Shown in pieces: positions 25,530 through 39,500 of a stretch of DNA of 64,000 nucleotides. The notes below the pieces were generated by a model. It searched no databases, had not been told where the DNA came from, and worked only from the letters and a program-made list of their open reading frames with translations. How positions within the stretch are numbered: position 1 is the stretch's first letter; every line of letters starts with the position of its first letter. Source of the stretch: Cyclina sinensis (Eukaryota; Mollusca; Bivalvia; Venerida; Veneridae); assembly GCA_012932295.1 (NCBI GenBank), contig JAAONU010000002.1, forward strand, positions 24,549,022 through 24,613,021. The letters are read 5' to 3'. A program made the translations under genes and the position numbers.

Positions 25530-26060
25530 TTTACTACCAAGAGTGTGTTTGTGTTTTTAGATAAATGATTTGTTTAAATTTAACAAAGAAATTGATTGTA
25601 ATTGAGATATAATTTTGCACAATTTTTAATAACAGCAATAAAACTGAAAATAATACACTACACAACAACAGACTTCCAATCTTCCAGAATTCTGAAAATG
25701 CCTATGATGCCAGCAGTTGATGCAAGCTTTACTAAAACAACTGTGTATTAACTATGACACCTCTGGTTCTTTTCCATGCTCCGTGTACAGCACTGTTAAT
25801 ACAATGTAAACTGGAAATTTAAGTCTTGTAAAATTACTTACATTACTTGCTGTGTTTATACTCCGACAATATTAACATACATGGACAGAAACATCAAAGC
25901 AAGAACATAACTTGTTGGACAAACTCAATCTAAACATCTCCCAAGATTCAGATTTATTACATAAATTAACTGAAGTTTTTAGTAGATTTTTGTAACGGAT
26001 CCTGTAGATAAAGTCGAATCGGCTGATATACTTTCATTTTTAATATTACGGCAAGGGTTC
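25530..26060. other. Intergenic, nothing recognised
   Basis: AT-rich, no motif, exon or repeat found. Confidence 0.4.
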
Positions 26061-26079
26061 TGTAAATACTGATTGAAAA

Positions 26080-26160
26080 CCAAATTGTCTATTGACCGAC
26101 TGACATTTGCAAAACTATATGCCCCCCTCATTTTTGATATGGGGGGGAGGGCATAAAAAT
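26080..26160. repeat. 3' end of a mollusc repeat with terminal hairpin
   Basis: ATTGACCGACTGACATTTGC is followed by a hairpin TATGCCCCCCTC...GGGGGGAGGGCATA (26118-26155). Same terminal design as the repeats ending near 29792, 40395 and 47280. Confidence 0.65.
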
Positions 26161-26970
26161 GGGTATGCTATTTTGAGGATTTGATTTACAAATCAGAATT
26201 TCCCATTCCTAAACCTCTAGTTTATTGTATTCCACAGTCCACTTCTAGCAGTACTTAAGCTTTTACTTGTGAAAATTAATCATTCATAGCTACAACACAA
26301 TTAAGAAAACACCACCTTTTATCTTTTCACCATTGTCTAAGCTTAGTTCTAGTTCCAAGATTCCTCATATCCTAAGTTTCCTTCTAAGGTACAGCAAGGT
26401 GGTTCACTTATTTTCATGTGTGAAAGATATAATTTAGCATAGGGTACACAGATTTTGGACAGTTCAAATGCAAGCAAAATAACTGAACCAGAACATAGCA
26501 TTAGGGAGGATAAAAATGTTATTAACCATAGGTCATGAAAAGCTTAACTTGGTCAAGAAATAAAGGCATCTACAGGCAAACAGATTTTACAACACATGCA
26601 TTTAAGAAAAGAGAAAGAGCAAAAATCTAGTAATGAACTTGTCAATGTTCTTCAATGTGTAAACATTGCCCTGTAAATCTTTAAGGGTTTATACTTATTT
26701 TCACATAGTTTACAGTTTTAGTGTGAGTATACCCGACACCTAATCCCTTCATGCCAAAATCCATTCTTAGGTAAGTATAAACGAATAGTGACCCCTTTTC
26801 TTTGCATAATTGGTCCATTATTTACTGTGTTTGAGATAAAAATGGAAAAACTTGAATGGCAAGAAAGTTAAAGTAGCTGACTAGAATTATGCATGAATAC
26901 TTGGACTGATACTCTGTGTCTCCTAATATTTCAGTAGGTCTGAAATAAATGAAGATGATGTTACCATTGA
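26161..26970. other. Intergenic, nothing recognised
   Basis: Unique-looking AT-rich sequence beyond the presumed VPS16 polyadenylation signal. Confidence 0.4.
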
Positions 26971-26975
26971 ATTAA

Positions 26976-26981
26976 TTTATT
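26976..26981 (-). terminator. Candidate VPS16 polyadenylation signal
   Basis: AATAAA on the minus strand (TTTATT on plus) about 440 nt past the VPS16 stop. The stretch 26982-27423 is AT-rich with no other feature and would be the 3' UTR. No transcript evidence is available, and other AATAAA-like words exist nearby. Confidence 0.4.
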
Positions 26982-27423
26982 ATCATAAAGATATACATTT
27001 ATAACAATATTGCACAAGACTCTTGAACATTTACTATTAAGGAAATAATAATGTTCCTGTCGACAATTTTTCTATGTAATAAGTCAATAAAGTACATGCC
27101 AAAATGAAACTGTATTTTTTTAGAGCACAATTTTGATACACATTCTGATAACTGTAAACAACAGTATTCCAAAATCGTTATACATTTCAATGCAGTTATT
27201 CATAATTTAAGGACCAGGCCAACTTATCAACTGCAGATGAAAACAAAACAAAAAATATCCAATAACATTCCCTTTCAACTCTTCATTGTAAACAAATATG
27301 TATTCAATTCATACTGACTCAGTAAAGATCATAAGTTATGACTAATCATATTGTATAGGATTCTTTTTTAAGGAAATATGCTCCTTTAACATCAATTATC
27401 GTAATCTTAACAACACTTTTCAC

Positions 27424-27571
27424 TCATCGTCTACCACCGGCAAGTTGTTGTTTGTATCCTCGTATCTGCTCCTCAACAGCTCTATCGGTTACTGTACATT
27501 TACGTAATACTCTGTTCAAGTCCTCCTCACTTCTGTTCTCAAATGCAGACTCAGCCGCCTGTCTCAAATCA
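27424..27571 (-). CDS. VPS16: VPS16 exon 23 (residues 782-830 and stop)
   Basis: Acceptor TTGCAG. It encodes [18 protein letters not shown] and [12 protein letters not shown] (human DVAQAADVAIEHRNEAEL and LVLSHCTGATDGA) and ends QQLAGGRR with TGA at 27426-27424. Confidence 0.95.
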
Positions 27572-30500
27572 CTGCAAAAAGTTCAATCTCATTTGTACGC
27601 AAAGTATTTACCTTAGTACAGGTTTCAAGTACAAAAACTTGTGTAATAACTGCCATAAATAAGCTTAAATAGATCATTGGGTCATAACTTTAGAATGTCA
27701 CCCATCTTAATGGTTGTCTTGCATTTTCATATTATGTACAAAAACAAATCACACACAAATTTGAATTGAAGTACTTATAGAAAACAGTTGTCAAGTAAGT
27801 TAATAGTAATTAAACAACCTTATTAGATAACCAATACTGGTTCATTTAATAACCTCTCTTCAATGCCAATAGTATTATTCAGGAACTTATTTAGGAGTTT
27901 TTCATGTCATCACCCATCATAACACACCGTTCTGTGTTTCTAATACACTTTCCTATTTTGTTCCAAGTTTCAGTAATATCAGGATAAAAAAAGAAAAATA
28001 GTTCTAAGTTAGCAAAGAAAAATAGTTCTAAGTTAGCAAAGAAAAATAGTTTTAAGTTAACAAAGAGAAATGGTTCTAAGTTAGCAAAGAAAAATAGTTC
28101 TAAGTTAGCAAAGAAAAATAGTTTTAAGTTAACAAAGAGAAATGGTTCTAAGTTAGCTTCAACTAAAGGTAAGCAGTATGTGACAACGTCAGGGTTTCCA
28201 CTGGTCAATTTTATTTTTCCGCCAATGGGAAGGCTTCCGGGAGGGAGCTCCCGGCCGTGGAAAATTTTTCAATTTCTCATTTTTAAAGACTTAATTTACA
28301 ACATATCTAGAGCTTCAACTGTTATGAATATTTTATGGCATTAAAGCATTTTAAAATGATAAATCTAATATTTTTCTGACTATAATTTTCTAAAATCTAC
28401 ATACATCATATCAACAAATTACAATTGATTTATCATTATCAGGGCTCACACTGGCTTAAAAAAATAATAGCCAATATTCTTAATTTAAAAAAATGATAGC
28501 CAAAAGTTCAGATATATTGATACCTCCACTGTTTTCTTAGATCTACATAAAACCATGGCTTTAATTAGCTTATAGAAATTAAACTTGCAGACATTCACAG
28601 AATGCAGCCCTTTTTTCAGAATCACTTACTGAAAAATGGCATCATCACCAATGTACTTATATTTTTTTGTCTTTTTACTAAAGATTTTTAAACAGAACAT
28701 TGCTTCTTTTCGTTTTAAATAATTATAAAAAAATCGGAGTCGCGAAAATATGTGACAATTGAAAAATTTTCTGTTTTCTGCAGAAATATACATAATTTTG
28801 GTTTTTCTATATTAAATTGTGTGGGAGTAAATACTTTTTAATTATTTTAACATTGCTTTCCACTGGCGATGTAATCAAGCAGCCTAAAACAAATTTCAAA
28901 ATATGCAAATTTCGTCGAGTAATTCTCCCAAAATGTCACCGTCAACAATAATGTCAAATTGACATGTGATCGCCGCTGGCAGTAACACTTTTCACAACTT
29001 TCATCTGGATTTATTAATCAGCAATCAATTAGGGCATTTTTTTAAAATATACACCGGAAAAATAATTTTTTATGCTTTTGTTTTTTCGCCACTTCCAAAT
29101 ATTTTTTCGCCATTTGCGAAATTGGCGAATTGCAGCGGAAACCCTGGACAACGTAGTCCCGAAACTTACTAAAATACGGAAATGTTTAAAACAGCTGAAG
29201 GCGAAACAACAAAACATGCTTTAAAGGAATTTAATTCTAAACTGTAAAATATTCATTAATTTGTTTTTTTCATGTACTATACAAATACTGCCTCACAGTA
29301 TTCTTTTATTTCATTATGTCCTGACTTCGACAGAATAATCCACTCTCAGTTTCACGCGCATTAACTGCTAACATTTACCTACCCTAACATTAGAAAGCAC
29401 TGCACTTTTTTCTCTGGAGCTACTCTTGGAATGTATTTCATCGCCTCTCTTTTATTGTTAAATTTCAGACAAACTTCAACAAATGCCTGAAAAAGAGGAA
29501 AACAGCAGAACTCTTCAGCAGCAGTCAAAGACAAGTAGCTGCCCTAAAGCAAAAGTACTGTATGTTCCAAGGGTACTGAAGGTTTCAACTGTAGTTGCTG
29601 CATTCCATGATCATTCAGGGATCAAGGTCAAACAAATATATGTCAGTGGGAAGGTTTTGTCCAAAGGGGTGTTGTGTCCAAGTATGAAGTAAATCCACAT
29701 ATTAATAAGGATTTTATGGCCAATGTTATAGTTTTCGGACAGACTGATGGACAGACAGTTCAAAAACTATATGCCTCCCTTCGGGGGCATAATAAAATGA
29801 AGATTGGGTAAGACATATGACCTGTAAAATATTCACAAAACTTTCCCGTAATTGTGCCAGTGACCTGGCTTTTGACTGCTGGCAATACATGAGACAAAAC
29901 AGATGATGGCACAAGATGATCACAAAAGCTCACAAGAGGACTCAGATGAACCCAAGCAGGTACAGGTATCTCTAAACGTTTATTCTGCTCTAATAATAAC
30001 GGTATTCAATCAAACCTAGCACATTTGTTAACAGAAAAGTAACAACTCATTGTCTAAGTTGCCTGGCTAGATTCTGCTTCTTGGTACATTTTGATAAAAA
30101 GGCAGTACAACTATGTTCATCATAATCTCTTCCCAGTGTCCACACACATTATTTGATTAAGATTATGTTGAACATTTACATATGCATTAGCAAATGCTGC
30201 AGAAATTTCAGACATTTTAACAAAAACAGCAAAATATTTGCTATACCTCCATTCCTAGCTGGGGTTTCTTTGTCTTAGAAAACTTATCAAGTTCCATCCA
30301 CTCGCCTGCCTCTGCCAGTGCATCAATTCTCAGCCACCAATACCTGAGATAAAAATGTTTCGAAATAAATTTGCATTTTTCCTTCAGCATTCATCTGTCT
30401 CCTGCATGCAGTTTCAGTTGTATGCCTCATCAGGTTATCATGAAAAAAGTGCAGTTTCAGTTGTATGCCTCACCAGGTTATCATGAAAAATGTTTTCTTT

Positions 30501-33500
30501 TAATCTACCTGAGTGGCTAGTGATAAAGTTTTTACATGCAAAAGCCATAGCTTCAAATAAGAAACAACTGAAATCTAAGAAACAAAGAATTATATCATAA
30601 ATGATGTCATGGTCATGTAATAAAGCCGTGTTATATTTTTGATATTACACTTGTGTGATAACATTTTGACGTCAACTTTCATGTGTATACGGGCAAAAGA
30701 AACAGTTTTTCTGTCCGTTTCTGTCACCATTCACTTACAAAACTTCTATGATATAAATAGAACATTATATTCGTGGTTATGTAATACGGGATTTATTACA
30801 CTCATTATAAGAAAACCATAAAAACTCAACACAGCCTCATTTCTATCATTTTCAAATAACTTGTGCCTTAATTCCATATTACAAGACCACTCATTTAATA
30901 TCCTCTATTGATCAATTTTATGTTATTGCCCTGCTACATTTGAAAGAAAAAAGAAGATATCACTTTTAATCATGGTAAGAAACTAATTCTTCTGCTAAGT
31001 AAGACCAAGAGTGTGAATCTATCTTTTGATTAAATTAGTTTCTTTTAATATTCAAATGTATTCAAAACCATTTGACAGGTAAGAGAGTTGTACAGTATTT
31101 GTACAGATTTTTGCTTTTTGACAGGAAAAGATGTAGCTCATGTACATTATTTGCAGGGATATGTTTTGCCTTTTTTAGATAAAGCTGTTAGAAAGTTTAT
31201 TCTTACAGAAGTTATATTTTACCTTTTATCTGGCACCTTAAACTCTTTCCTCAATTGTTCTGCCATTTTATGACTATTATCTACCATGAGTTTATGTATG
31301 GTCTGGTGTACTGAGAGGTCCATATATGGTCTATGAAGCTCTTCTTCCAGTCGACGCTGATATTTCAGTAATTTTATCTCATCCTCCACTTGCTATAAAT
31401 GCAATGGGTCCAATGTCATATATTTCCAAAGAAATTTGAAAAGGAGGGTTCATATATTCATCTGAGTATATATGCATGCAATACATATATTGAAATTTGT
31501 CATATAGTCAGAGAAGATGATATAAAAGTTCCAACATATGTCTATAAAGAAAATAAGCCTTCTCCCATGCGGCCAAGTTTTTCATTGATCAATATAAGTT
31601 CCATAATTTATAAAGAGGGTGACCCAAGGAATAAGGTCATTTTCAAATTAGGTCAGTAGTTTCTAAAGAGAAGATTACTAAAGTTTCCCATTCAGACATA
31701 GGGAAAATAAACCACAACCCTGGTGGTCATATTTTGTCATGGATCACAATGAATTTCACAATTTATATAGAGGGTCACTATATGAACAGAATTATATTCA
31801 AAATTATTTTCAAGGGGCTGCTGAGGAGAAGAGCTATGCAGTTTTTCCTTTGATTTTTAACACTTATTAAATTAGAAAAAATAAATGTTCAACATAAATT
31901 CACTGATACTGTATAACCTATATTTTGACTCAAAGTATATCTGTAAGCATAATTTACAACATATAAAAGCCTGCAAACCTTGGCTGCAAATTCATTCTTG
32001 GCCTTAGTATAACTTTCTTTGGCACTATTCAGCACTTGAAGACGATCCTCTAATCTCTAAAAAAACAGTAGGTATATATATGACTTATTATGGTAAACAC
32101 AGTGAGTAATTGATCAAACAATTCTTAATGGGTGGGTACAGGGCACAAGTGTGTAAAACATTCATGGATATTTTAAATATATGGTCCCGAAGATCGCTAG
32201 GTAATCCTACTCTCTATCAACCCATGTGAATCAACAACTGTAAACATCCCATTTCTAGCACCCCTTATGAATTTGAACACTGTAGAAAACCCATCCCTAG
32301 CACCCCTTGTAAATTTTACCATTGTAGAAAACCCATCCCTAGCACCCCTTGTCAATTCTACCATTGTAGAAAACCCATCCCTAGCACCCCTTGTGAATTT
32401 TACCATTGTAGAAAACCCATCCCTAGCACCCCTTGTCAATTCTACCATTGTAGAAAACCCATCCCTAGCACCCCTTGTGAATTTTACCATTGCAGATAAC
32501 CCATCCCTAGCACCCTTGTAACTGTACCACAGTTAACAAACCATCCCTTTCACCCCTGTAAAATAACATTTAAATCAAATCTGGTTTGCCATCTTCTCCC
32601 TAAACAGCCAAGCTTCTAAAGTAAAAATACAAAGAACTAAATTTCTTTTTATGATTTAGACATGACCTTGACTTCATGATTATAAACACTTACTCAGATG
32701 CCTTGGCAATCTTTATAGTTAACAAACAAAATTGCTGAATGTATATACCTTGCTGTAAAATGTTCGTTACTCTTGAGACATTTGAGTTAAAAAATAAACT
32801 CTTTTTTTTAATATATATGCATGTTTTTGGAGAAAAAAACTCCAAGCCATAATATATGAGAATTATTAATGGGAATAAAAGTTGGGTCATGAAAATTTTT
32901 ATATTCGATACCTAAATCCCTCAACATATGGCAGATGACCACTATACTATGTCACATGCTTGGCTAAGCATTTTTTGGCCTTGTGGGTTGAAAAAATACA
33001 TTTTACTGTTTTTCTCATAAAACTTTATGAAAATCTTGAGACCTCAAGGCATAGTCATTCCAGATCCCTGGGGCAAAACTAAAGAATCTTTCTAAAAGAC
33101 CACAGTCCAAATCACATGCAAAACATCTAAGTCCTGTGCCTTGTGGTTTTGGAGAGGAAGTATTTTTTGTGTGTTTTCTTATTAACTATATTAATCTTTC
33201 GACACTAAAGGTGTGACCTTTTCTGCTCTCAGGGGCATAATTGTCAATATTCTCTGTACATGACTACAAGGAGATGCCACATACTGAATGTGATTGAAAT
33301 CATTGCAGTAGGCCTTGTGCTTTTCAATATTAAGAAAATTTTATAACGATTTCATATTTTTTACAGTTTAGTTACTATAGCAACCATAATCCAGGACAGA
33401 ATGGAACTGCTTGGATTAATTTGGTAGCAGTTTATGCAATGAATATTCCTGGGTAATTCTAATGCTTTATGAAGAGCAAAAAGATTTTTCTTACCCTACA

Positions 33501-36500
33501 CGAGTCTTCTGCATAGAAATTTATCAAAGGGCTATAACTCAGGTGTTAATGATCTGATCAGAACAAACCTTATGCCTGCATCGTCCTATACTGATGATCA
33601 CTGAGTGACATGATTAAGTTTTCCCTATAAATATATATGCCTTATATATTCAATGGAAAATTAATCAAAGCGCCACAATTCTAGTGTTACTGATTTGATT
33701 GGAACAAACTGTGCTTAAGTTTTCTCTCTAAAAATGAATATGCCTTATAATAATTTGTACAGAAAATTTATTAGAGGGCTTTAACTCTAGTTTTACTGAT
33801 ATGCGTGGAACAAACTTTGTGCTGGGCCTGTCCCCTAACCGGTGATACATATTTGTGTTGAGTCTCATTAAATTCCCTCCCCTGGTTATTTAGTTTCGAG
33901 ACTTGATAGATGGGAGAGACGGTAAGATGCACAAAGAGATTGAAGGACAATGAAAAAACAATATCCTTTTGCCTATGGCATAGTTGGTAGGTATATATTA
34001 TAAGTGCACTATACCACTTGATAGCAATTTTACTTTAATATTTGTGTAAGAAATCAAATGTGTTTCATCACATCATACAACATTTTATGAAGACATCAAC
34101 CTTTCTTTAAAATATTTTGATTAAAATGGTCGTAACATATCTTATCTATAATCTGTATTTTCATTATCTGTTTACACCTCTTAAGTATGAACAAAAGCCA
34201 AGTATATTATTGAGTAAATTCTGCATATTTCTCCAAATTGGCACCTGCTGTAAAAGGTATGATAAGGACACTGTACCTCCTGTTTAAAACTTTTCAGGAC
34301 ATGACAAGTTCCTTCCTCCTGGAAGTTATCTTCTTGGTAAAACAACTGCTCCATCAACTCAGGATTCTGTTGTCTACAATACTGCAATATCCAGCCCAAA
34401 TATTATAATAGTGTGTTAATAACACAAAAAGTAGCAGAGCCTTGAATGTGATTAGCAAAATAACACACAATCAGAAATATCAGGACTCCTACATTTACAT
34501 GCTAAATCCCTGTATTCCTTTTGAAATCTTCCTGACATAAAGTAGATATATAGAAACAGCATTTTATATGCCATAAGCAACTGTGATTTCACATATTATG
34601 TAAGTATTCTCATAAAACATACATATTCCATAGCCAGTTATTGCACATTACATGGTGAACAGATATATGTAAATTCACTTCATCTTTGTTGAGACTAAGA
34701 AATGTGATTTGATTTTTTTTTTAGCATTTGATCTTTTCTGTCAGATTAATGTCTAGTCAAGGGAGATAAATCTGTTTATTATCTGACAAAGATTCAAGGT
34801 CACAGTCTTACTTAAACTGACTTTTGAATATTAACAACTTTTTTCCTCGTTCAAAATACTGTGAGTCCTTCATTTTGTAACTTGTGAAATTCAAAATGCA
34901 TGTTCATAACCATAAGTTATTTTAAACTTTAGACACCTTCACCTCATGTTTGACTTCCCCTTTTATAACATATAAATATACCTGGATAAAGAGTGCTAGA
35001 GCCACTGGTATATTCCTGATGGCCATAAAGAACTCTCCTTGTGACATGGTGTCCTTCAATCTCAACAGAACAAGGTAAACTGGAACAGGTGAATTTCATG
35101 ATAATTTGAGTACGATATGTTGCATTTTTTGTTTGTTTTTCTGTAAAGGAATTACCCTACATCTATTTTAAAACAACTTGCACCTCCTGTTCTGTACTTT
35201 ACTAATTTATTATAAATGAATATATAAGTATTAAAATAAGAGAGTGCTGCAAGGTTGAGCAATATACACCTGAAGGGTGTATTTGTTAATGGGAGATGGT
35301 GTAAATGTCAATTAGATGTAATTATTGTTAAGTTTATTATTCTATTTTGCCAACGAACTCATTTTGTGGAATCTAGGTTAAAAACTGTATAATTTGTTAA
35401 CTGGAAAAAGTTCCCTGTATTACTACATGAATATTTCATATCCAAGGGAAGATAACTCCTAACCTACTCTCCATGCATCAAGTTTCATTTCAATCAGATA
35501 AAAACTGCAGGAGTTATCAGCTCTGATAATTGCTAACAGATATATCCAGATAACTTCATAATGCATGAGTTGCCCTTAATTATAAGAATGTTGTGCACAC
35601 CTACTTTTCATGTAGATAATTTGTAACAAGTTTTATTTCAAACAGATGAAACTGTAGGACAAGTTTTATGCACAAGAAATTGCTAATGGACATGTTTTAA
35701 AAGACAGAGTGGACATGCACTATACCAAATTATATCTTGGCAAATATGAATTAAAAATGTCTTTTACACCTTAAGACACTCTATACCAAATGACTATACA
35801 GCAATTAATACTTCGAATGTTCTTTTGTATAGAAAGGTACAAGCATCGCATTGATACTACCAGTTACCTGCTCTTATAGTATTTTTCAGTTCCTGTTGGT
35901 TTTCAAGATATTTCAAGGCATATTTACTTAATATGTTTGAATCATATAATAGCACTGTCAATGTAAGAACTTACTTAAGTCTGTGTCACCACTGTCTATG
36001 GCCTTGGTAAGAGCAATGTGTTCTCTCTTCATCTGCAGTAACAGCGGCACCTGTCGTGCTGCCTTTGGTTCGTAGTCCAACAGCTGAGGAGTGTAAACAA
36101 CAAATAATGTTTAACCCTTTACAGCAAGCACAATAGAAAAAGATAAAGATGTAACAATGTGTTTTGGTATAGAAGCTAACTAGTTAAGAAGTTTTGTCTC
36201 TTCAGAGGTGTACAGGTGTCCCTATGAGATGTAACAAAAAACTTTTAATGGCATGATATTATCAGTCTTACTGTTCTAAAACAATTTAGTAACTGATAAA
36301 CTGCAAAACAGGTAATAAAGAGACTTCTCACAAATAAATGAATACTAGACATAGACAGAAGTTAATTCAGTATTACCAGCAGGCCAATATTTTCTGCATT
36401 TAGCTTGCTATCAAACGTGCAAAAAGGATATATTCGCCACACCTTTCAATGCATAGTTTCAATTACCCACCCTGATTGCAAGTTCCATCCTGCCACACTC

Positions 36501-39500
36501 CAGAGCTTTGCTAGCAATATCAGAGTATGACACACCAGGTGTGTCTCCCATCTTGTCTCTAATTGCATAAGCAACTCTCTCATCATCTTCATTCTTCTGT
36601 AACACCTGCAAAAAGATTTACTTCCCTTTTACCCTGTGATCATGATATGGATACAACACCTAAGCTTTTCAACCAGTAATACATACTAAACTTTCTCTTA
36701 CCTCCACTTCCAACACAGAAAAATGAAGAAACTTCAACAAACAAAATTGTGTGTCTTCAGATGGTGAGAAAAGCAGAATCTCTTCTTACAGATATTGTTC
36801 TGAGACTTATAAAAAACGAACTCTAATAAACTTGAGCCATACACTACAGGGACTTTAGAAACATGCGCTGATATCCACGTATGAGTCATTTTATATTTTT
36901 GCAACATAACATTATATACAAAACACAATCCTTTTACAAAACAAAAACCTTTCTTTTTCATGTCATCTAATTTGATACACCTTCACTTATTACGACTATT
37001 GTGTGCTCATTCCTGGAGGAAAAACTGTAAATGTAGCCAGTAAACTGTAATAGTTTTCTGTTACATGAGTGACTGTATTTGTAACAGTAGTGACATGTTT
37101 AAAGAGTTTAGTATTATTTCTACTGTTGTTCTGTTAAAGAAACAATCCTCACCGACTACTTTGAAAATATTGCGAAAATATAGAATGACTCATAAACTAC
37201 AGCCTAACCTTACAGGGACTTGTGAAACTGAAACTGTCATTCATATAAACTATAAACCTACCTTACAGGGACTTTATAAACACTTTATAAATTGTCATTC
37301 ATATTAACTATAACCATATCTTATAGGGACTTGTGAAAAGAGAAAACTGTTATTCATATAAACTGTTATGTTACCTTATAGCATGCCCAGTGAGCTAGGA
37401 TCCTGCTGGCTCCCTCTGACTCTGGCAGTTTCAGGTACTGACTTATTCTTATAGCCAGGTAAAAGTACTTCCTTGCAACAAGTCTGTCAATCAGGACATG
37501 CATTGTAAGGTGCTCTAATCTAACAGGCAGTTAAGGAACAGTTTAGAATGGCTTAATTTGTTCTGTTTATTGTACACTGAATTTGCAAAAATATTTTGTC
37601 CCAGTAACCCAATAAAATCTTTGATAGCTGGAAGATCTGTTACCCCCCTTATTGCCATCTCAAGTGATTAACACCTCATATTTGCTTTAAAAGAGATTTT
37701 AACTCTCAATATTACCATTCAGAGAGATAGGTCAATCTTAAATATAAACCCCTTAGATGTTTCGGTTCAAGTACACTATATTGAAAATGTTCAGTTCACA
37801 AGTCATATTTACATAGATTCTTTAGTATATTCGAACGCAGTGACGAGACTCCAGGTAACCCTTATTTTAGCATCTTTACATAATTCTTTTCTAGTATTAC
37901 ATTATGTACCAGATTCCTCATGCACCCAACAAAAAATTAAACCTTTAGCTTTGACCTTTCTAAAAAATTCATTCTTATTACAAAATCTTTGAGATTTTTC
38001 TACACTTTTATGTCTTAGTTTTTTTTCCATCTATAACATCTTTGCTTTCCTACTGTATCTAAAATATCTGAGAGCACATGAAGATACACATAGCATCAGA
38101 TGTATGTAACCATCTAATCTAGATATGTCAAAAACTGTCCCTTACTTAAGAAGCAGTTATATTAGCAGTTTGAGCAGTCATCAAAAGTGTGACTACATAT
38201 ACCATCTAGTAACAGCAAGGAGTCTCTTTTTAAAAAAAAATACAAGTTTAAACACACAAAAAACCCATCCTTATTAGTTAAAAGCTTTAAGAATTAATTA
38301 ATATGATTTATCCCCAGAAATAAAACCCTATGAAATTCCAACTGCAAACTTGCATATTCTGTTCTGTTTACTTCTCTATGTCTCACATATTAAGATCTGA
38401 TTCAATGTGCACTTCACAGACATTTTCTTTCGAAAACATGGCAAACATAACCTCTAGCTGAATGAAAGGAGGACATGAATCACCCCAGAAATTCAATCAA
38501 CTCTGAAATCATCAATGATTTATAAATCCCAATAACCTTTAAATTGCAATATAAGGATACTGAGAATACGTGAGTGGTATACCAATACTTGGATGTCGCA
38601 CTTGATTCAGTATCCTCAACATCTGGCACATGTTGAAGAATGGCTCTGGATTATAGTCAGTCAGGAAACACTTTCCAAAAGAGGCTGCCTATAAAGATAT
38701 AAAGATGTGTTACATATTGTATATTTACTGTATATCCATTTTTATCCATTGTTATCATGAAGCCTGGACTTTCTCTGAAAATCTTGCCAAGGCATTAATT
38801 CAAACAAGCAAATTTGTTGAATTGATATCCCTCCCTATAATACAAATCACTGGAATGGGGCTGTTAAGTTTAGATAGATCTTTGACCTTGGAATTTGAGT
38901 GACAAACCAAAATTTGGTATCTTATATCTATAATGAATCGACGCCCATAAAAACTGAGCTGTGCCAAGCAGAAATAGCTATTATAGTAAATGATGTCATT
39001 TGAGAGTAATGATGTCAAAACGTTCTCAAAAAGCAGTGGAACAATAACAATTTCTGGTCTAAACAAATGAAAAGTTAAGTTCCTATGCACCGCCCCACTC
39101 CTTAATGACACTTATGAAGTTTCATTTGGTACTTCAATACTTTCTAAGATATGGTCCAAACAAAAATTACCGGTAAGTCTTAATAATAACAAAGGGGAAT
39201 AGCTCTACTTTTATGAAGTGAAGAGTTACAGTTCTTATGCACTGCAGTTTTACTGAATGAGATCTAACCACATATGAAGTTTGAGGTTTATAATTTAAAT
39301 AGTTTTTGAGTAATGTTCAAAATAAAAAGTGTCATGTTCAGACAGATGGACAAACAAACAGCTAACCAACAATGCCAAATCTATATCTCTCTTCTCCTCA
39401 ATGACATTTATGCACCTATAAAGTATCATGTTGATACCTTAGATACTTCTTGAGTTATGTTGCGAACAAAATACTAAAAAATGAAAAAGGGCAATAACTC

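Noticed and set aside
27891..28208. Minus-strand frame with ANLELFFF repeats
   Set aside because: Product of the 24-bp tandem repeat in intron 22.
32197..32521. Open frames on both strands over the 42-bp array (about 84-97 codons)
   Set aside because: A period divisible by three leaves frames open by construction; the array is in VPS16 intron 18.
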